Assembly (NCBI GenBank): GCA_015061115.1
Contig: SUXE01000001.1
Location: 1-64,000 of the forward strand
DNA: 64,000 nt
DNA from: Bacteroidales bacterium
Lineage (GTDB): Bacteria; Bacteroidota; Bacteroidia; Bacteroidales; Paludibacteraceae
Reading direction: 5' to 3'
Shown here: positions 8,113 through 15,685 of the stretch, piece after piece
How the letters are laid out: each line of letters starts with the position of its first letter
Numbering within the stretch: position 1 is the first letter of the stretch
Position numbers and translations under genes: made by a program
Notes under the pieces: generated by a model
Seen by the model: the letters and a program-made list of their open reading frames with translations, nothing else
What the model was told of the DNA's origin: nothing
The model's database searches: none

Positions 8113-8154
8113 ACAGCCAACCACTATCAATATTGTCTTTGTTTTTCCTTCCAT
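7942..8154 (-). CDS. Small single-span membrane protein (70 aa)
   Basis: An anchor helix at about residues 7-27 shares the sequence CVLAVALVVFLLWKLKK with the next gene. A short polar tail rich in Pro, Ile and Thr follows (about 40 residues). Putative virion membrane protein in the structural operon. Confidence 0.6.
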   Translation of the reverse strand: MEGKTKTILIVVGCVLAVALVVFLLWKLKKKSESKIDYGTPIAIATPIVPCNNDGIFPGYLRKQYFETTD

Positions 8155-8163
8155 ACTCTTAGA

Positions 8164-8406
8164 TTAATTAAAACGTTTACTCTTCCATTCGTCATAAGAC
8201 AAGGCTGGAGTCATTGGAGCCATAATACCATGAGACCTAGCATATAAATATGCGTCGTACATTGACTTCAATTCGTCTTCTGAAAAGGATTTGCCTTTAT
8301 TTTGTTTCTTTTTTTGATTCGCATCTATCACACAGAAGATGGTATAAAAGACGACAATCACAGTAGAAGCAATCCAAAACATGCTCCATCCACTTAGATT
8401 ACTCAT
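8164..8406 (-). CDS. Small membrane protein (80 aa)
   Basis: The start at 8406 is fixed by a strong AGGAGG 6 bp upstream. The N-terminal helix (about 9-30) is hydrophobic, then comes a Lys/Gln-rich linker and an amphipathic tail with two Tyr-rich helices. The start overlaps the end of the 33-aa gene upstream. A role in the virion membrane is inferred. Confidence 0.6.
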   Translation of the reverse strand: MSNLSGWSMFWIASTVIVVFYTIFCVIDANQKKKQNKGKSFSEDELKSMYDAYLYARSHGIMAPMTPALSYDEWKSKRFN

Positions 8407-8500
8407 TTGAACCTCCTTCCTCGCTACCAAAATAATAACGGATATAAGCACACACAGAGGCTATAGTAAGCCATATAAAAAAGAAATGTATTGCTCTCAT
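8399..8500 (-). CDS. 33-aa membrane peptide
   Basis: ATG at 8500 and stop at 8399, overlapping the next start by 8 bp. The peptide is mostly hydrophobic (FFFIWLTIASVCAYI) with a short acidic tail. The Shine-Dalgarno of the next gene lies inside its 3' end, a coupling arrangement that supports its being real. Confidence 0.5.
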   Translation of the reverse strand: MRAIHFFFIWLTIASVCAYIRYYFGSEEGGSNE

Positions 8501-8504
8501 ACTC

Positions 8505-8951
8505 TTAGATTTTAAATTCTACATTCTTGTCTTCAAGAATATCATTGATCTCTTTAGCTTGCTCTGTAGACAAGTCGCCTTGCAAGTCCGACCAAAGAGT
8601 ACCGTTAGAGAACCATGAATCACCATACTTCTGTCTGTAAGTTGCAGCTACAGTGATCACATCCGAACGACTTTTGCAAGTGCGGATAGCCGTCTTGATA
8701 GCGTCATAGTCTGTGCCCGGTCCAAACATGGCATTCCACAGCTTGTCGGCAAGTGCTTCCGCTTGCTCCGCTGTCACGGTGACTTTGCTTGTGTCAATCT
8801 CTCGGTTTGCCTGATCAATAGCGGCATTCGACTCTTTCACTTTCTTCTGTTTGTCTGATCGACTCCAGAAGAAATAGACAATCACCAAGACAACCACCAC
8901 AGCCAACGCAATGAGAATCCATTTAGGGTCTACTGGTAGTTTCATTTTCAT
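8505..8951 (-). CDS. Single-span membrane protein with helical ectodomain (148 aa)
   Basis: The membrane helix is at about residues 10-30. A charged linker and a helical domain containing LWNAMFGPGTDYDAI follow. That segment looks like one annexin-like or phage-structural helical repeat (two acidic helices with a GxGTD turn). ATGs at 8951 and 8945 are both possible. Likely a virion membrane component, inferred from operon position. Confidence 0.6.
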   Translation of the reverse strand: MKMKLPVDPKWILIALAVVVVLVIVYFFWSRSDKQKKVKESNAAIDQANREIDTSKVTVTAEQAEALADKLWNAMFGPGTDYDAIKTAIRTCKSRSDVITVAATYRQKYGDSWFSNGTLWSDLQGDLSTEQAKEINDILEDKNVEFKI

Positions 8952-8955
8952 AAGA

Positions 8956-9171
8956 TTATGCCATTAAGTCGGAATCAGCGACTGTGTTAAGAATGTCACC
9001 GCCAAGATCAAGAACCTTTGCCCCCTTGCTCTTTTCGGTGCTGTTTTTAGTTGTTGTTGTGTCTGTCTTCTCTTCTGTCTTTGTCGACTTCTTAGAATAG
9101 ACGTACCAAGCGATGCCACCGATTGCAGCCAATACCGCAATGACGATGATTATTTTAGTTGTTTTATCCAT
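8956..9171 (-). CDS. Small single-span membrane protein (71 aa)
   Basis: A short start, a hydrophobic helix at residues 5-23 ending in WYVYSKK, a Thr/Lys/Glu-rich linker and a short hydrophobic C-terminus (LGGDILNTVADS). It follows the same design as its neighbours. Confidence 0.6.
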   Translation of the reverse strand: MDKTTKIIIVIAVLAAIGGIAWYVYSKKSTKTEEKTDTTTTKNSTEKSKGAKVLDLGGDILNTVADSDLMA

Positions 9172-9182
9172 ACCGATTGAAA

Positions 9183-9308
9183 TTAGATGTTACGTAATAG
9201 GCAATAAGCCAAAACTGGCAATGTCAATGCAATTGCAAGAAGGAGGATTGAAGAGGGATCAATCTCAACAATCACTCCTACATTTCCTAATGTGTTCTTG
9301 TTTGCCAT
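9183..9308 (-). CDS. 41-aa membrane peptide
   Basis: Clean ATG at 9308, 2 bp after the upstream stop. There is one C-terminal hydrophobic segment (SSILLLAIALTLPVLAYCLL). It fills the only gap in this part of the operon. No family is recognised. Confidence 0.5.
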   Translation of the reverse strand: MANKNTLGNVGVIVEIDPSSILLLAIALTLPVLAYCLLRNI

Positions 9309-9310
9309 AA

Positions 9311-9598
9311 TCAATCACATTTGAAGATCATGAATAAGAACATCATTGCGAGGATAGCAACCAACAGCCAGTGTGTGGCGGCATCCGTTGTGCGGACATA
9401 AACGACTCCGCCTCTTGTCGTGTATGCAGAAATATTCTGCTGTTCAAAATCTCTTTCCATGTCGATTTCGTCTTTGATTGATTCTACTGTAGCCGGGATC
9501 TCTTCTTCGATCTCCACCGGTGTTGTGACCTGTGCGTTTCCGTCGCACTCAGCGGCGCACTGCATTTCGATATACTCGATACTGTATCTACTTTCCAT
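9311..9598 (-). CDS. C-tail-anchored membrane protein (95 aa)
   Basis: An acidic N-terminal two thirds with several Cys and Glu precedes a membrane helix at the C-terminus (about 76-93). The topology is the reverse of most neighbours. No family is recognised; a virion membrane role is inferred. Confidence 0.55.
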   Translation of the reverse strand: MESRYSIEYIEMQCAAECDGNAQVTTPVEIEEEIPATVESIKDEIDMERDFEQQNISAYTTRGGVVYVRTTDAATHWLLVAILAMMFLFMIFKCD

Positions 9599-9605
9599 AG
9601 CTTAT

Positions 9606-10913
9606 TTACTTTAGTCCGAATTTCTTTTTGTAGGTGTCACTTTCCACCCATTCCTGAATGGTCATTTTGCCTGATTCAATTTCATCATACATATAGTCAC
9701 CGAAACCGTATTTTCTCTGGCTAAAATCTGCTGGTTCCCAATGGGCCATCTCTAATGTGAATCCGAATGGTGTGTAGTGCTGTGTGGCTGATGCCTCAAT
9801 GCGGCTCATAAGACGATTAAGTCTTTCTGGCATATATTTACGCACTTTGTTGTTCTTCTGGATCGCTGCGGAAATGCCAGCTGTCGCAATAGCGGCCAAG
9901 ATGTTTGTCCCTTCCTGGTAAGCCATTTGGAAGTTGGCAACCGCCAAAGACGCATCGAGAAGGTTATACCACGTTTTCTTCTCCTTCGGCTTGTTAAAAG
10001 AGTTGACCTCTGAATAGATGCTTACACCGCCATTGTCGTTGATAAGCTTGGTAAGTAGGCAACAATCATTGACATTATAGCGGTCCAACTCCTGAAATGT
10101 ACCTTCTGGCAAATCCAAAGCTCCACGCACAAAGTTGTGGTTTGAGTTTTTCCAGTTGATGTAGCCACCATTGAAATAGTTCTGCAAAGCCTTGAAATTG
10201 TTCTGCAATTCAGGATATTTATCCATAAAGGCATTATATTCTGCCTGCATTGCATACTGGAATTCAAGAATGTCCCTAGGGTCGGGAAGCCATTTTTTTA
10301 GATCAGCTGCCGTGATATACGGGCAACCTCTAAGGTTTAGCTCAGGTCTGCCGTTGACGAACAGCAGATATTCGTCATTCCACATCTGATCCACCATTCC
10401 TTGAGCGGACAGCACTGCTGCTTTCATCTCTTCCACTGTGTCGTAGTCGGGGTCGAGGATGGATTTGCTAGATCCTGTAGTTTCAAGATACAGATTGTTC
10501 CAGTCTGTCCACTCATCATACATGTCAGCCCACTTTGTCAGGTCGTCAAGACTCATCACACCCGGATCAACTCCCATCACACGGATATAGTTGGAGCGTA
10601 ATATCTGATACGTCTCTTTCTCTGCGTCTGTAAGAGTTGCAAGATAATCAGACAAAGTGGTGATCCCTTGCGCCTCCTGCACGTCGTCTATCAAGTCCAC
10701 CTTTTCCGATTCCTTGGATTTGCCCGTCTGCTCCCTTTGCTCAGTGTAGACATCGAGAGTTTTTTTGTTTTCAAGATCAGCATTAAAGCTGTCTATCTTT
10801 CCCTGTGCCTCCAGTTTGTTGTCTGCCACCTTTCCGATAACCTTGTAGATAAGGAAGATGGCAAGCACACAAGCCAATGAGATAAGAAGGATTTTGATTT
10901 TCTGTTTATCCAT
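9606..10913 (-). CDS. Large membrane-anchored virion-type protein (435 aa)
   Basis: An N-terminal helix at about residues 7-27 uses the same MDK...KIL start as its neighbours. A charged linker (to about 80) and a large, mostly helical ectodomain rich in Trp, Tyr and Asp follow. I recognise no domain or catalytic motif. Its size and its place between capsid and spike genes suggest a major minor-capsid, penton-base or DNA-delivery protein (inference). Confidence 0.5.
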   Translation of the reverse strand: MDKQKIKILLISLACVLAIFLIYKVIGKVADNKLEAQGKIDSFNADLENKKTLDVYTEQREQTGKSKESEKVDLIDDVQEAQGITTLSDYLATLTDAEKETYQILRSNYIRVMGVDPGVMSLDDLTKWADMYDEWTDWNNLYLETTGSSKSILDPDYDTVEEMKAAVLSAQGMVDQMWNDEYLLFVNGRPELNLRGCPYITAADLKKWLPDPRDILEFQYAMQAEYNAFMDKYPELQNNFKALQNYFNGGYINWKNSNHNFVRGALDLPEGTFQELDRYNVNDCCLLTKLINDNGGVSIYSEVNSFNKPKEKKTWYNLLDASLAVANFQMAYQEGTNILAAIATAGISAAIQKNNKVRKYMPERLNRLMSRIEASATQHYTPFGFTLEMAHWEPADFSQRKYGFGDYMYDEIESGKMTIQEWVESDTYKKKFGLK

Positions 10914-10916
10914 GAT

Positions 10917-11285
10917 TTATCTATTTTGTAACAGTTTGATTGCTTCTTTGTCCCCTAGATTCGCCATTACGGTAAGTACAGACATAAGAGCGTGATATTT
11001 GCGTTTCACATCGTCCCTAGCCAGAAGATAGACGGAATCAATGTGATTGCGTAAAGAGTACTTTGTTTTCAATGCCATTTGTGAAAGTGCATAGTCGTCA
11101 GCTTTGCATTCATCCAGTGTCTTCAGAACAAAATGCCCCATTTCGTGATGAATGACAAATTGTTTCGTGTGTGACGGCAAAAGGTTGTAGGCTTGTCGGT
11201 TGATCTCTATTACTCCGTTCTGCATGTCCGTTCGTGCCGGATTGGTCGGATTCTCAGGAAAACTCTCAAACCATTTTATTTTCAT
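10917..11285 (-). CDS. Small HExxH metallopeptidase-like protein
   Basis: 122 residues with HHEMGH at about residue 46 and a downstream acidic segment (DECKADDYAL) that could supply the third zinc ligand. This is the minimal zincin pattern of SprT/ImmA-like or phage minor peptidases. It has no membrane segment. It overlaps the next gene by 4 bp and lies 3 bp upstream of the 435-aa protein, so it might process virion proteins (inference). Confidence 0.6.
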   Translation of the reverse strand: MKIKWFESFPENPTNPARTDMQNGVIEINRQAYNLLPSHTKQFVIHHEMGHFVLKTLDECKADDYALSQMALKTKYSLRNHIDSVYLLARDDVKRKYHALMSVLTVMANLGDKEAIKLLQNR

Positions 11286-11476
11286 GATTTACCTCCACCC
11301 CAAAAAGCATTGAAGAAACTTGATGCAGCATTGCCTGCGCTGTTGGCAATTGCCACTCCAACATCACTTCTGTTAGTCTCCGCTTTCTGCGACTCGTAAG
11401 ATTTCCAGAAAAGAATGCCTACGACCGTCACCACCGCAAGAACGATGAGTAGAAATACTAGTGTGTTTTTGTCCAT
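11282..11476 (-). CDS. Small single-span membrane protein (64 aa)
   Basis: An N-terminal helix at about 5-24, a polar middle and a Gly/Phe-rich amphipathic end (SSFFNAFWGGGKS). It is coupled by 4-bp overlap to the HExxH gene. The segment NRSDVGVAIANSA resembles the SDVGETLS segment of the next upstream protein. Confidence 0.55.
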   Translation of the reverse strand: MDKNTLVFLLIVLAVVTVVGILFWKSYESQKAETNRSDVGVAIANSAGNAASSFFNAFWGGGKS

Positions 11477-11488
11477 AGTCGTTAGTTT

Positions 11489-11710
11489 TTATTTCCAGTA
11501 ACTAGCACCCGAATCGAATGCGGCATAAAGTTTCTTTGTCTTATCCCCGATTTTCAACACACCGTTTGAAGAGTTTGAATTGCGAGGCATAGAGTAGGCG
11601 ACTGTAGAGAGCGTTTCCCCCACATCGCTTCTTTTTAGCTTGGAAATGTCTTCTGCAACTCCAGCCTTCACCATGTCTTTTATTGACTTCAATGTTACTT
11701 TTTTTGCCAT
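11489..11710 (-). CDS. Small basic protein (73 aa)
   Basis: Lys-rich, no membrane segment, with an amphipathic start (VTLKSIKDMVKAGVAEDISKL) and a Ser/Asn-rich middle. It lies 1 bp downstream of the next gene in the same operon. Unknown; possibly a capsid-cement or genome-associated protein. Confidence 0.5.
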   Translation of the reverse strand: MAKKVTLKSIKDMVKAGVAEDISKLKRSDVGETLSTVAYSMPRNSNSSNGVLKIGDKTKKLYAAFDSGASYWK

Positions 11711-11711
11711 A

Positions 11712-12146
11712 TTATTTCATTTTTTTATAGAAATACCATAATGCGATAAGGGTGGCTATGATGATGGCGATATATCCGATCCATTTAAGGATATGCTTGT
11801 AAGAGAGTGTGACGGTCTCACTTGTCACATTCTCCAAGTTCAAAGCGTCTGCCGAATATTTAGCGTTGAAATCAGCATCTATTCCCAAGCGGTCTATCTT
11901 CTCCTGCGTGGTTTCGAATCCGTTCTGAAAAAGATAGATGGGAGACGCTTCCGGCTTGTATTCAGGATAAAGAATCTGGCAAGCGTCAAGATACTTTTCT
12001 AAGCACACTTTGCGAAGTTTCTCCAATTCACGGAGTGTGACTTCACTTTCGGGGATTCCTGCCTCATTAAACAAAGAAAGCAAACCGGGTTGGTTTGCTT
12101 TCAATTTATTATCAAGCCCACCAAGAATATTTTGACTCGTATTCAT
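11712..12146 (-). CDS. C-tail-anchored membrane protein (144 aa)
   Basis: The soluble N-terminal domain begins with a QNILGG motif also found at the start of the candidate capsid protein. A membrane helix at about residues 121-138 ends in a Lys-rich tail. The shared N-terminal motif suggests both bind the same partner or site in the particle. Confidence 0.55.
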   Translation of the reverse strand: MNTSQNILGGLDNKLKANQPGLLSLFNEAGIPESEVTLRELEKLRKVCLEKYLDACQILYPEYKPEASPIYLFQNGFETTQEKIDRLGIDADFNAKYSADALNLENVTSETVTLSYKHILKWIGYIAIIIATLIALWYFYKKMK

Positions 12147-12164
12147 GGCTTTGTCTGTTTTAGG

Positions 12165-12854
12165 TTAGTCTACAGAGAAACCAAGAGCTGCTGCGTTTGC
12201 CATTGCCTCGTCTGCCTTCTTCTGCAATCCCTTCTCAGTGTCAAGCGATGCACCGAATACAAGAGAGATAACGACTGTACGACCTGCGCCAATAGTTGTT
12301 AACAATAGGTTGTCTGCTCCCAGGATCCAGTTGATGTCTGTCAACTCGATAACCTTAGTGTTGTTGTCGCCTGATCTCTGGTACTGTGCAGGAATACGCT
12401 TCTGATCAATGTAGCCAGTGAATGGATTGATCTGACGATAGACGATAGGGTAGTCAAGCTGCGACTCGTTGTCTGCCTTGATCTTGATAGCGCGAAGACG
12501 TGAAGGGTTTGCCTTTACGTAAGCAAGAAGTGCGTCGATCTTCTCAGGAGTTCCCGAACAAGTAAGATCTGTAGCCACTGTACCCTCTGCAATGATGTTG
12601 CTTGAGTCCAAGTAAGAAGATCCAGCTGCGAAACCTCCAGCGGAAAGAGCTACCTTGATGGCACTTGAGCCACCGTTAGTAATGTTGAAAGAGAAAATCT
12701 TTCCGCAATTGTCCTCTTTCAAGAATGAGTTTGCTGATCCGAAATCAAGCAAGTTGTCACCTACACCGATGTAGTTAGAACCTTCAGCCTTTGCCTTAAC
12801 GATTCTCTGAACGTTGTTGCGGTTAACTCCACCGCCTAAAATGTTCTGTCCCAT
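12165..12854 (-). CDS. Candidate major capsid protein (229 aa)
   Basis: 229 residues, predicted beta-rich with Gly/Ser/Ala turns, a GTP-like loop region around 100 and a strand-rich end (RTVVISLVFGASLD). It has no membrane segment or signal. It is the second gene of the long structural operon and the most capsid-like soluble protein in it. The length is close to, but below, small double-jelly-roll capsids such as PM2 P2; a jelly-roll fold is an inference that needs a structure prediction. Codon use is less AT-rich than in the flanks, as expected for a highly expressed gene. Confidence 0.45.
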   Translation of the reverse strand: MGQNILGGGVNRNNVQRIVKAKAEGSNYIGVGDNLLDFGSANSFLKEDNCGKIFSFNITNGGSSAIKVALSAGGFAAGSSYLDSSNIIAEGTVATDLTCSGTPEKIDALLAYVKANPSRLRAIKIKADNESQLDYPIVYRQINPFTGYIDQKRIPAQYQRSGDNNTKVIELTDINWILGADNLLLTTIGAGRTVVISLVFGASLDTEKGLQKKADEAMANAAALGFSVD

Positions 12855-12892
12855 TTTTTTAATGAATTACTGTTAAACTGAAAGAAATGAAA

Positions 12893-13021
12893 TTACTGAG
12901 CTGGAGCGATTACCGCATTCTCCTTCTTGCTCGAAAAGTTGTCACGAAGCGCGTAGATTACAGCACCTACCATCACAAGTGTGACAATTGACAAAATGAC
13001 TGCTGTTTTAGTCTGATTCAT
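12893..13021 (-). CDS. 42-aa single-span membrane protein, first gene of the structural operon
   Basis: ATG at 13021 and stop at 12893. The hydrophobic helix (AVILSIVTLVMVGAVIYAL) is followed by a basic turn and a short tail. It lies 38 bp upstream of the capsid candidate and just downstream of the phased repeat array. Confidence 0.6.
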   Translation of the reverse strand: MNQTKTAVILSIVTLVMVGAVIYALRDNFSSKKENAVIAPAQ

Positions 13022-13051
13022 AATTGTAAGTTTTTTTTGTTTTATTTTCGG

Positions 13052-13059
13052 CTAAGGTA
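13052..13059 (-). promoter_or_regulatory. Possible -7 box of the structural operon
   Basis: On the minus strand TACCTTAG fits TAnnTTTG at all but one fixed position. It lies 30 bp upstream of the first ATG and next to the 10-bp repeat array, which would overlap the -33 region. Confidence 0.45.
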
Positions 13060-13076
13060 GAATCAGTGAAAATGAT

Positions 13077-13136
13077 GGTGTCTGGATTTGTCCGTTTCTG
13101 TCCGCATTTGTCCGTTTTTGTCACTTTTTGTCTGTT
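13077..13136. promoter_or_regulatory. Six helically phased 10-bp direct repeats
   Basis: Six consecutive 10-bp units match TTTGTCCGTT (plus strand) with one to four changes each and no spacer, so TGTC recurs every 10 bp. The array begins 17 bp upstream of the putative -7 box. It looks like an activator or repressor binding array on one face of the helix. Confidence 0.7.
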
Positions 13137-13150
13137 ACATGTAAACAAAA

Positions 13151-13178
13151 AAAAGGTTGACGAAACCGCCAACCTTTT
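13151..13178 (-). terminator. Terminator before the structural operon
   Basis: AAAAGGTTG pairs with CAACCTTTT and is followed on the minus strand by eight T. It would end transcription from the packaging and regulatory genes before the structural promoter. Confidence 0.8.
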
Positions 13179-13182
13179 GTAA

Positions 13183-13368
13183 TCAGAATAAATCAGAATG
13201 CGTGCCTGTACGCAAAATGGTTACTGTTTTATCTGTAACTATCCATAAAAGCAACCAATCTGCTTTGATATGACATTCCCAAATCCCATCATAATCACCA
13301 GATAGTATATGAGGTCTATGGGTTAGTGGTACAGTTCCTGTTATGGCAAAACAACAAATTTGAGACAC
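13183..13368 (-). pseudogene. Truncated YafQ/RelE-type toxin
   Basis: The last 45 or so codons align with the C-terminal half of the YafQ-like toxin at 16323-16598: HILSGDY, ECHIKADWLL and GTHSDLF match HKLIGNY, ECHISGDWLL and NTHSELF. The N-terminal half and an antitoxin are missing, and the reading frame runs back into the neighbouring HTH gene. The catalytic His, Asp and Phe of the family remain, but the fold cannot be complete. Confidence 0.6.
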
Positions 13369-13535
13369 AAGTATTCAACAATTTTAGGAGTAAGCAGATG
13401 GCTGTTTTTGTCATATCCGACCCCCACAAGCTCCGAATCAATACGTCTGATCCATCGGTTTAGCGTGCGTCCTGATATGCCGACCATATCCGCAAACTCC
13501 TGTTTTGTCATTGCCTTATACTTTAGCTCATGCAT
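13341..13535 (-). CDS. Small helix-turn-helix protein (64 aa)
   Basis: The ATG at 13535 is chosen over an upstream GTG. The helix-turn-helix is clear in MTKQEFADMVGISGRTLNRWIRR, a MerR/excisionase-like short domain. A short C-terminal extension follows. It lies just after the ATPase and could regulate the structural operon or act as an excisionase; neither is shown. Confidence 0.6.
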   Translation of the reverse strand: MHELKYKAMTKQEFADMVGISGRTLNRWIRRIDSELVGVGYDKNSHLLTPKIVEYLCLKFVVLP

Positions 13536-13537
13536 AA

Positions 13538-14140
13538 TCACCACAATTTTATTCTTTTGTAATAATGTGGATTCTTCTCACTCTTTTTGTTTACTTCTGT
13601 TTGTGTGTCTACAATCTTCTGATAGTTTTCCCCCAATTGCATCTTTCTGTAAGCCACGGAATCAAGTGTGCGGAAAAGGATAATGTTAGAGACGTAACTG
13701 TAGAACACTGGACGCACTTTCGTGAATCCGTGTGCGACGACGAATATATCCAGTTCCTGCTGTCTATACGAAATCATAAGATCCTCTATCAGATTGTCGG
13801 TCTTTGCGTCCTTCATGTAAAGACGTGCATCGTCGAAAACAATAATGCCTTTACGGAAGTATCGGAGCTTTGCCAACGTGCCTATATCGTCTTTGGTGGG
13901 TGGATAGCAGCGTGTCTTACGGATTCCTTCAAACAGAAAATCGTCTCTCTTTGTAAGATCCACTTCCGGCACGTCTCTCCATTCCTCGATATGGTTTGTG
14001 ACTATTAAGGCTTTCTTTGCGTTGCACTTGTCGAGAATTTCCCTCATGATAGTGCTTTTGCCTGTGCCGTTAGTGCCAAGAACCATAGTCATGAATGGTC
14101 TGCGTCCTTCATTCTCGTTATTCTGAATATCCGTCTTCAT
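13538..14140 (-). CDS. Packaging-type P-loop ATPase (A32/FtsK-HerA or Zot-like)
   Basis: 200 residues from the ATG at 14140, which has AGGAGA 6 bp upstream; a longer start at 14167 is less likely. Walker A is GTNGTGKST (about 22-30) and Walker B is GIIVFDD (about 98-104), with a sensor-like FVVAHG later. Small ATPases of this type pump genomes into membrane-containing tailless virions or act in filamentous phage export. The 23-kb element and the many membrane proteins favour packaging. It overlaps the acidic membrane protein gene upstream by 23 bp. Confidence 0.7.
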   Translation of the reverse strand: MKTDIQNNENEGRRPFMTMVLGTNGTGKSTIMREILDKCNAKKALIVTNHIEEWRDVPEVDLTKRDDFLFEGIRKTRCYPPTKDDIGTLAKLRYFRKGIIVFDDARLYMKDAKTDNLIEDLMISYRQQELDIFVVAHGFTKVRPVFYSYVSNIILFRTLDSVAYRKMQLGENYQKIVDTQTEVNKKSEKNPHYYKRIKLW

Positions 14141-14711
14141 GAGCTGTCTCCTTTCGTTGTTGTTCAAACTCCTTCATTCGCAACTCCAATTCTTTTTCCT
14201 TAGCTTGCAACTCTTCTTCCTTCTTCTTCAGTTTCTGCTCCTGCATCGCGATAGGAATCTTAGTGCCATAGATAGACGCAATCACACCGATTAGCATCCA
14301 TCCAGGAGTGAGCTGTATCTGCTTTGTCTGCAAATACTGGGTGTAGGCTTTCGTCAGCTTCTGAAGTTGGTCTGTAGTGGCTTGCAATCTTTCAGGGTTG
14401 CATTTCACAAACATCGCAATAAGAGCCGGGATAGCTAAGTCGGTGATCATGGCGGCAAACTCAGCCGACAATGAAGCCAATCCCGAATCAAAATTCACCT
14501 TCTCTTCTTCACCATCTTCATATCCGTCGGATTCTTCGCCACCGCCATAAGTCTCTTCTGCGTCGCTTTCTCCTGCGTTGCCAAACAAGTTGTCTAGTCC
14601 TTCATCCTCAGTGTCGGAATAGCTCGCCTTTTCCTCGTTCATGTCTGATAGAAACTCGTCCAAATCTCCGTTCGGAAGATTTGCGTTGTATGTCTTTTCT
14701 CCTAGTGCCAT
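14118..14711 (-). CDS. Acidic membrane/coiled-coil protein next to the ATPase
   Basis: 197 residues. The N-terminal 75 are strongly acidic (Glu, Asp, Gly). A hydrophobic region (about 85-103) and another near 135-152 could be membrane segments, and a Lys/Glu/Gln coiled coil ends the protein. Its overlap with the ATPase gene suggests a membrane anchor or scaffold for packaging (inference). Confidence 0.5.
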   Translation of the reverse strand: MALGEKTYNANLPNGDLDEFLSDMNEEKASYSDTEDEGLDNLFGNAGESDAEETYGGGEESDGYEDGEEEKVNFDSGLASLSAEFAAMITDLAIPALIAMFVKCNPERLQATTDQLQKLTKAYTQYLQTKQIQLTPGWMLIGVIASIYGTKIPIAMQEQKLKKKEEELQAKEKELELRMKEFEQQRKETAHEDGYSE

Positions 14712-14715
14712 AGTA

Positions 14716-15045
14716 TCACATTTTTAGATTTTCGGATAGTTCATTTAGTTTGTCCTGCACGTCCTGACAATCCAGCTGACGGACTACATTGTCGTTGTTG
14801 TCGAAAGTGGCAACCACGTAGGACAATTTGCCATCACCGCTTTTGAATAGGATGATTCCGGCTGTCATTTCCCCTTCGTCCAATTTCACGGAATCAAGAT
14901 GCTTAATCAAAGCCGTTTCCAAATGAGGGTAGAGCTGCTTCAACAGAGTGTCTTTCAACTTCTGCGGATTAGCCAGAAAATCAGCGATCATGCCGAATGC
15001 GGATGATTGCCCCTTGTTGCTTCTGAATAGATCAAACATTCCCAT
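14716..15045 (-). CDS. Unknown protein (109 aa)
   Basis: Start at 15045, one base after the upstream stop. The protein begins MGMFDLFRSNKG, a short amphipathic start, then a helix and a beta-hairpin-rich C-terminus (GIILFKSGDGKLSYVVATFD). No family is recognised. It belongs to the packaging-region operon. Confidence 0.5.
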   Translation of the reverse strand: MGMFDLFRSNKGQSSAFGMIADFLANPQKLKDTLLKQLYPHLETALIKHLDSVKLDEGEMTAGIILFKSGDGKLSYVVATFDNNDNVVRQLDCQDVQDKLNELSENLKM

Positions 15046-15046
15046 A

Positions 15047-15673
15047 CTATTTCTCTTTTTGTGATAGAAAGGCTTTCCACTCCTTAATTGTCTTGCCTGT
15101 AACCTCTTCAATTTTTGAATCCTTCAACGGTGGATAGAACCAGTCGCAACGTTTCTCGACGTTGTAAAGCAGTGTGGACATGACAAAGATTTCGTAAAAT
15201 GTCACTTCACGGCCGTATTTCTCTTCCAAATGATCCTTCACTGTATCCAGGAAGGTACGCACTTTTTCATTAGTAACGTAAACTGGGATCAATCCTTCTT
15301 CTGAAGCTTTCAACTTCTCCAATTCGTCTTCCTTCTCCTCCAGTTTTGCCTGTAATTCCTGCAACTGCTGTGATAGAACGTTGATATTATCCTCCTTCTC
15401 TTTGTCGGCTGATTCAAGAGCTGCCAATTTCTTCTTTACTGCGTTGTACTCGCTTTCTGGAACTCCTTCCATGAAAGAGCCACCTTCTTTCAGAGCTTTC
15501 TCCAGCTCTATAATTTTAGACTGTAAAGAAGGAACAATTTTGTAGTAGGAATTAATGATTGTGTCAGAGACTGCGTTGCTTGAAGATGATCCAAATTCTT
15601 TGATCAGCCTATCTTTCGTCTCTGGAGACACTCGCCATGTGATGGCGATTGTATTTTTTCTCTCTTTTTCCAT
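15047..15673 (-). CDS. RHH-like coiled-coil protein
   Basis: 208 residues. The start (NTIAITWRVSPETKDRLIKEF) resembles a ribbon-helix-helix DNA-binding strand and helix. A long Glu/Lys/Gln coiled coil (about 55-130) and a C-terminal globular part follow. It is the first gene after the non-coding repeat region, so autoregulation or binding to those repeats is plausible. Confidence 0.5.
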   Translation of the reverse strand: MEKERKNTIAITWRVSPETKDRLIKEFGSSSSNAVSDTIINSYYKIVPSLQSKIIELEKALKEGGSFMEGVPESEYNAVKKKLAALESADKEKEDNINVLSQQLQELQAKLEEKEDELEKLKASEEGLIPVYVTNEKVRTFLDTVKDHLEEKYGREVTFYEIFVMSTLLYNVEKRCDWFYPPLKDSKIEEVTGKTIKEWKAFLSQKEK

Positions 15674-15685
15674 GCGAAATAGAAT

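Noticed and set aside
13565..14008. Plus-strand 147-codon frame opposite the ATPase
   Set aside because: The ATPase motifs on the other strand are clear; this frame has no start context or family.
13538..14140. ATPase as Zot of a filamentous phage
   Set aside because: It lacks the Zot membrane segment, and the element is about three times larger than typical inoviruses and carries an M15 peptidase and a spike. Kept as a packaging-type ATPase, with the fold unproven.
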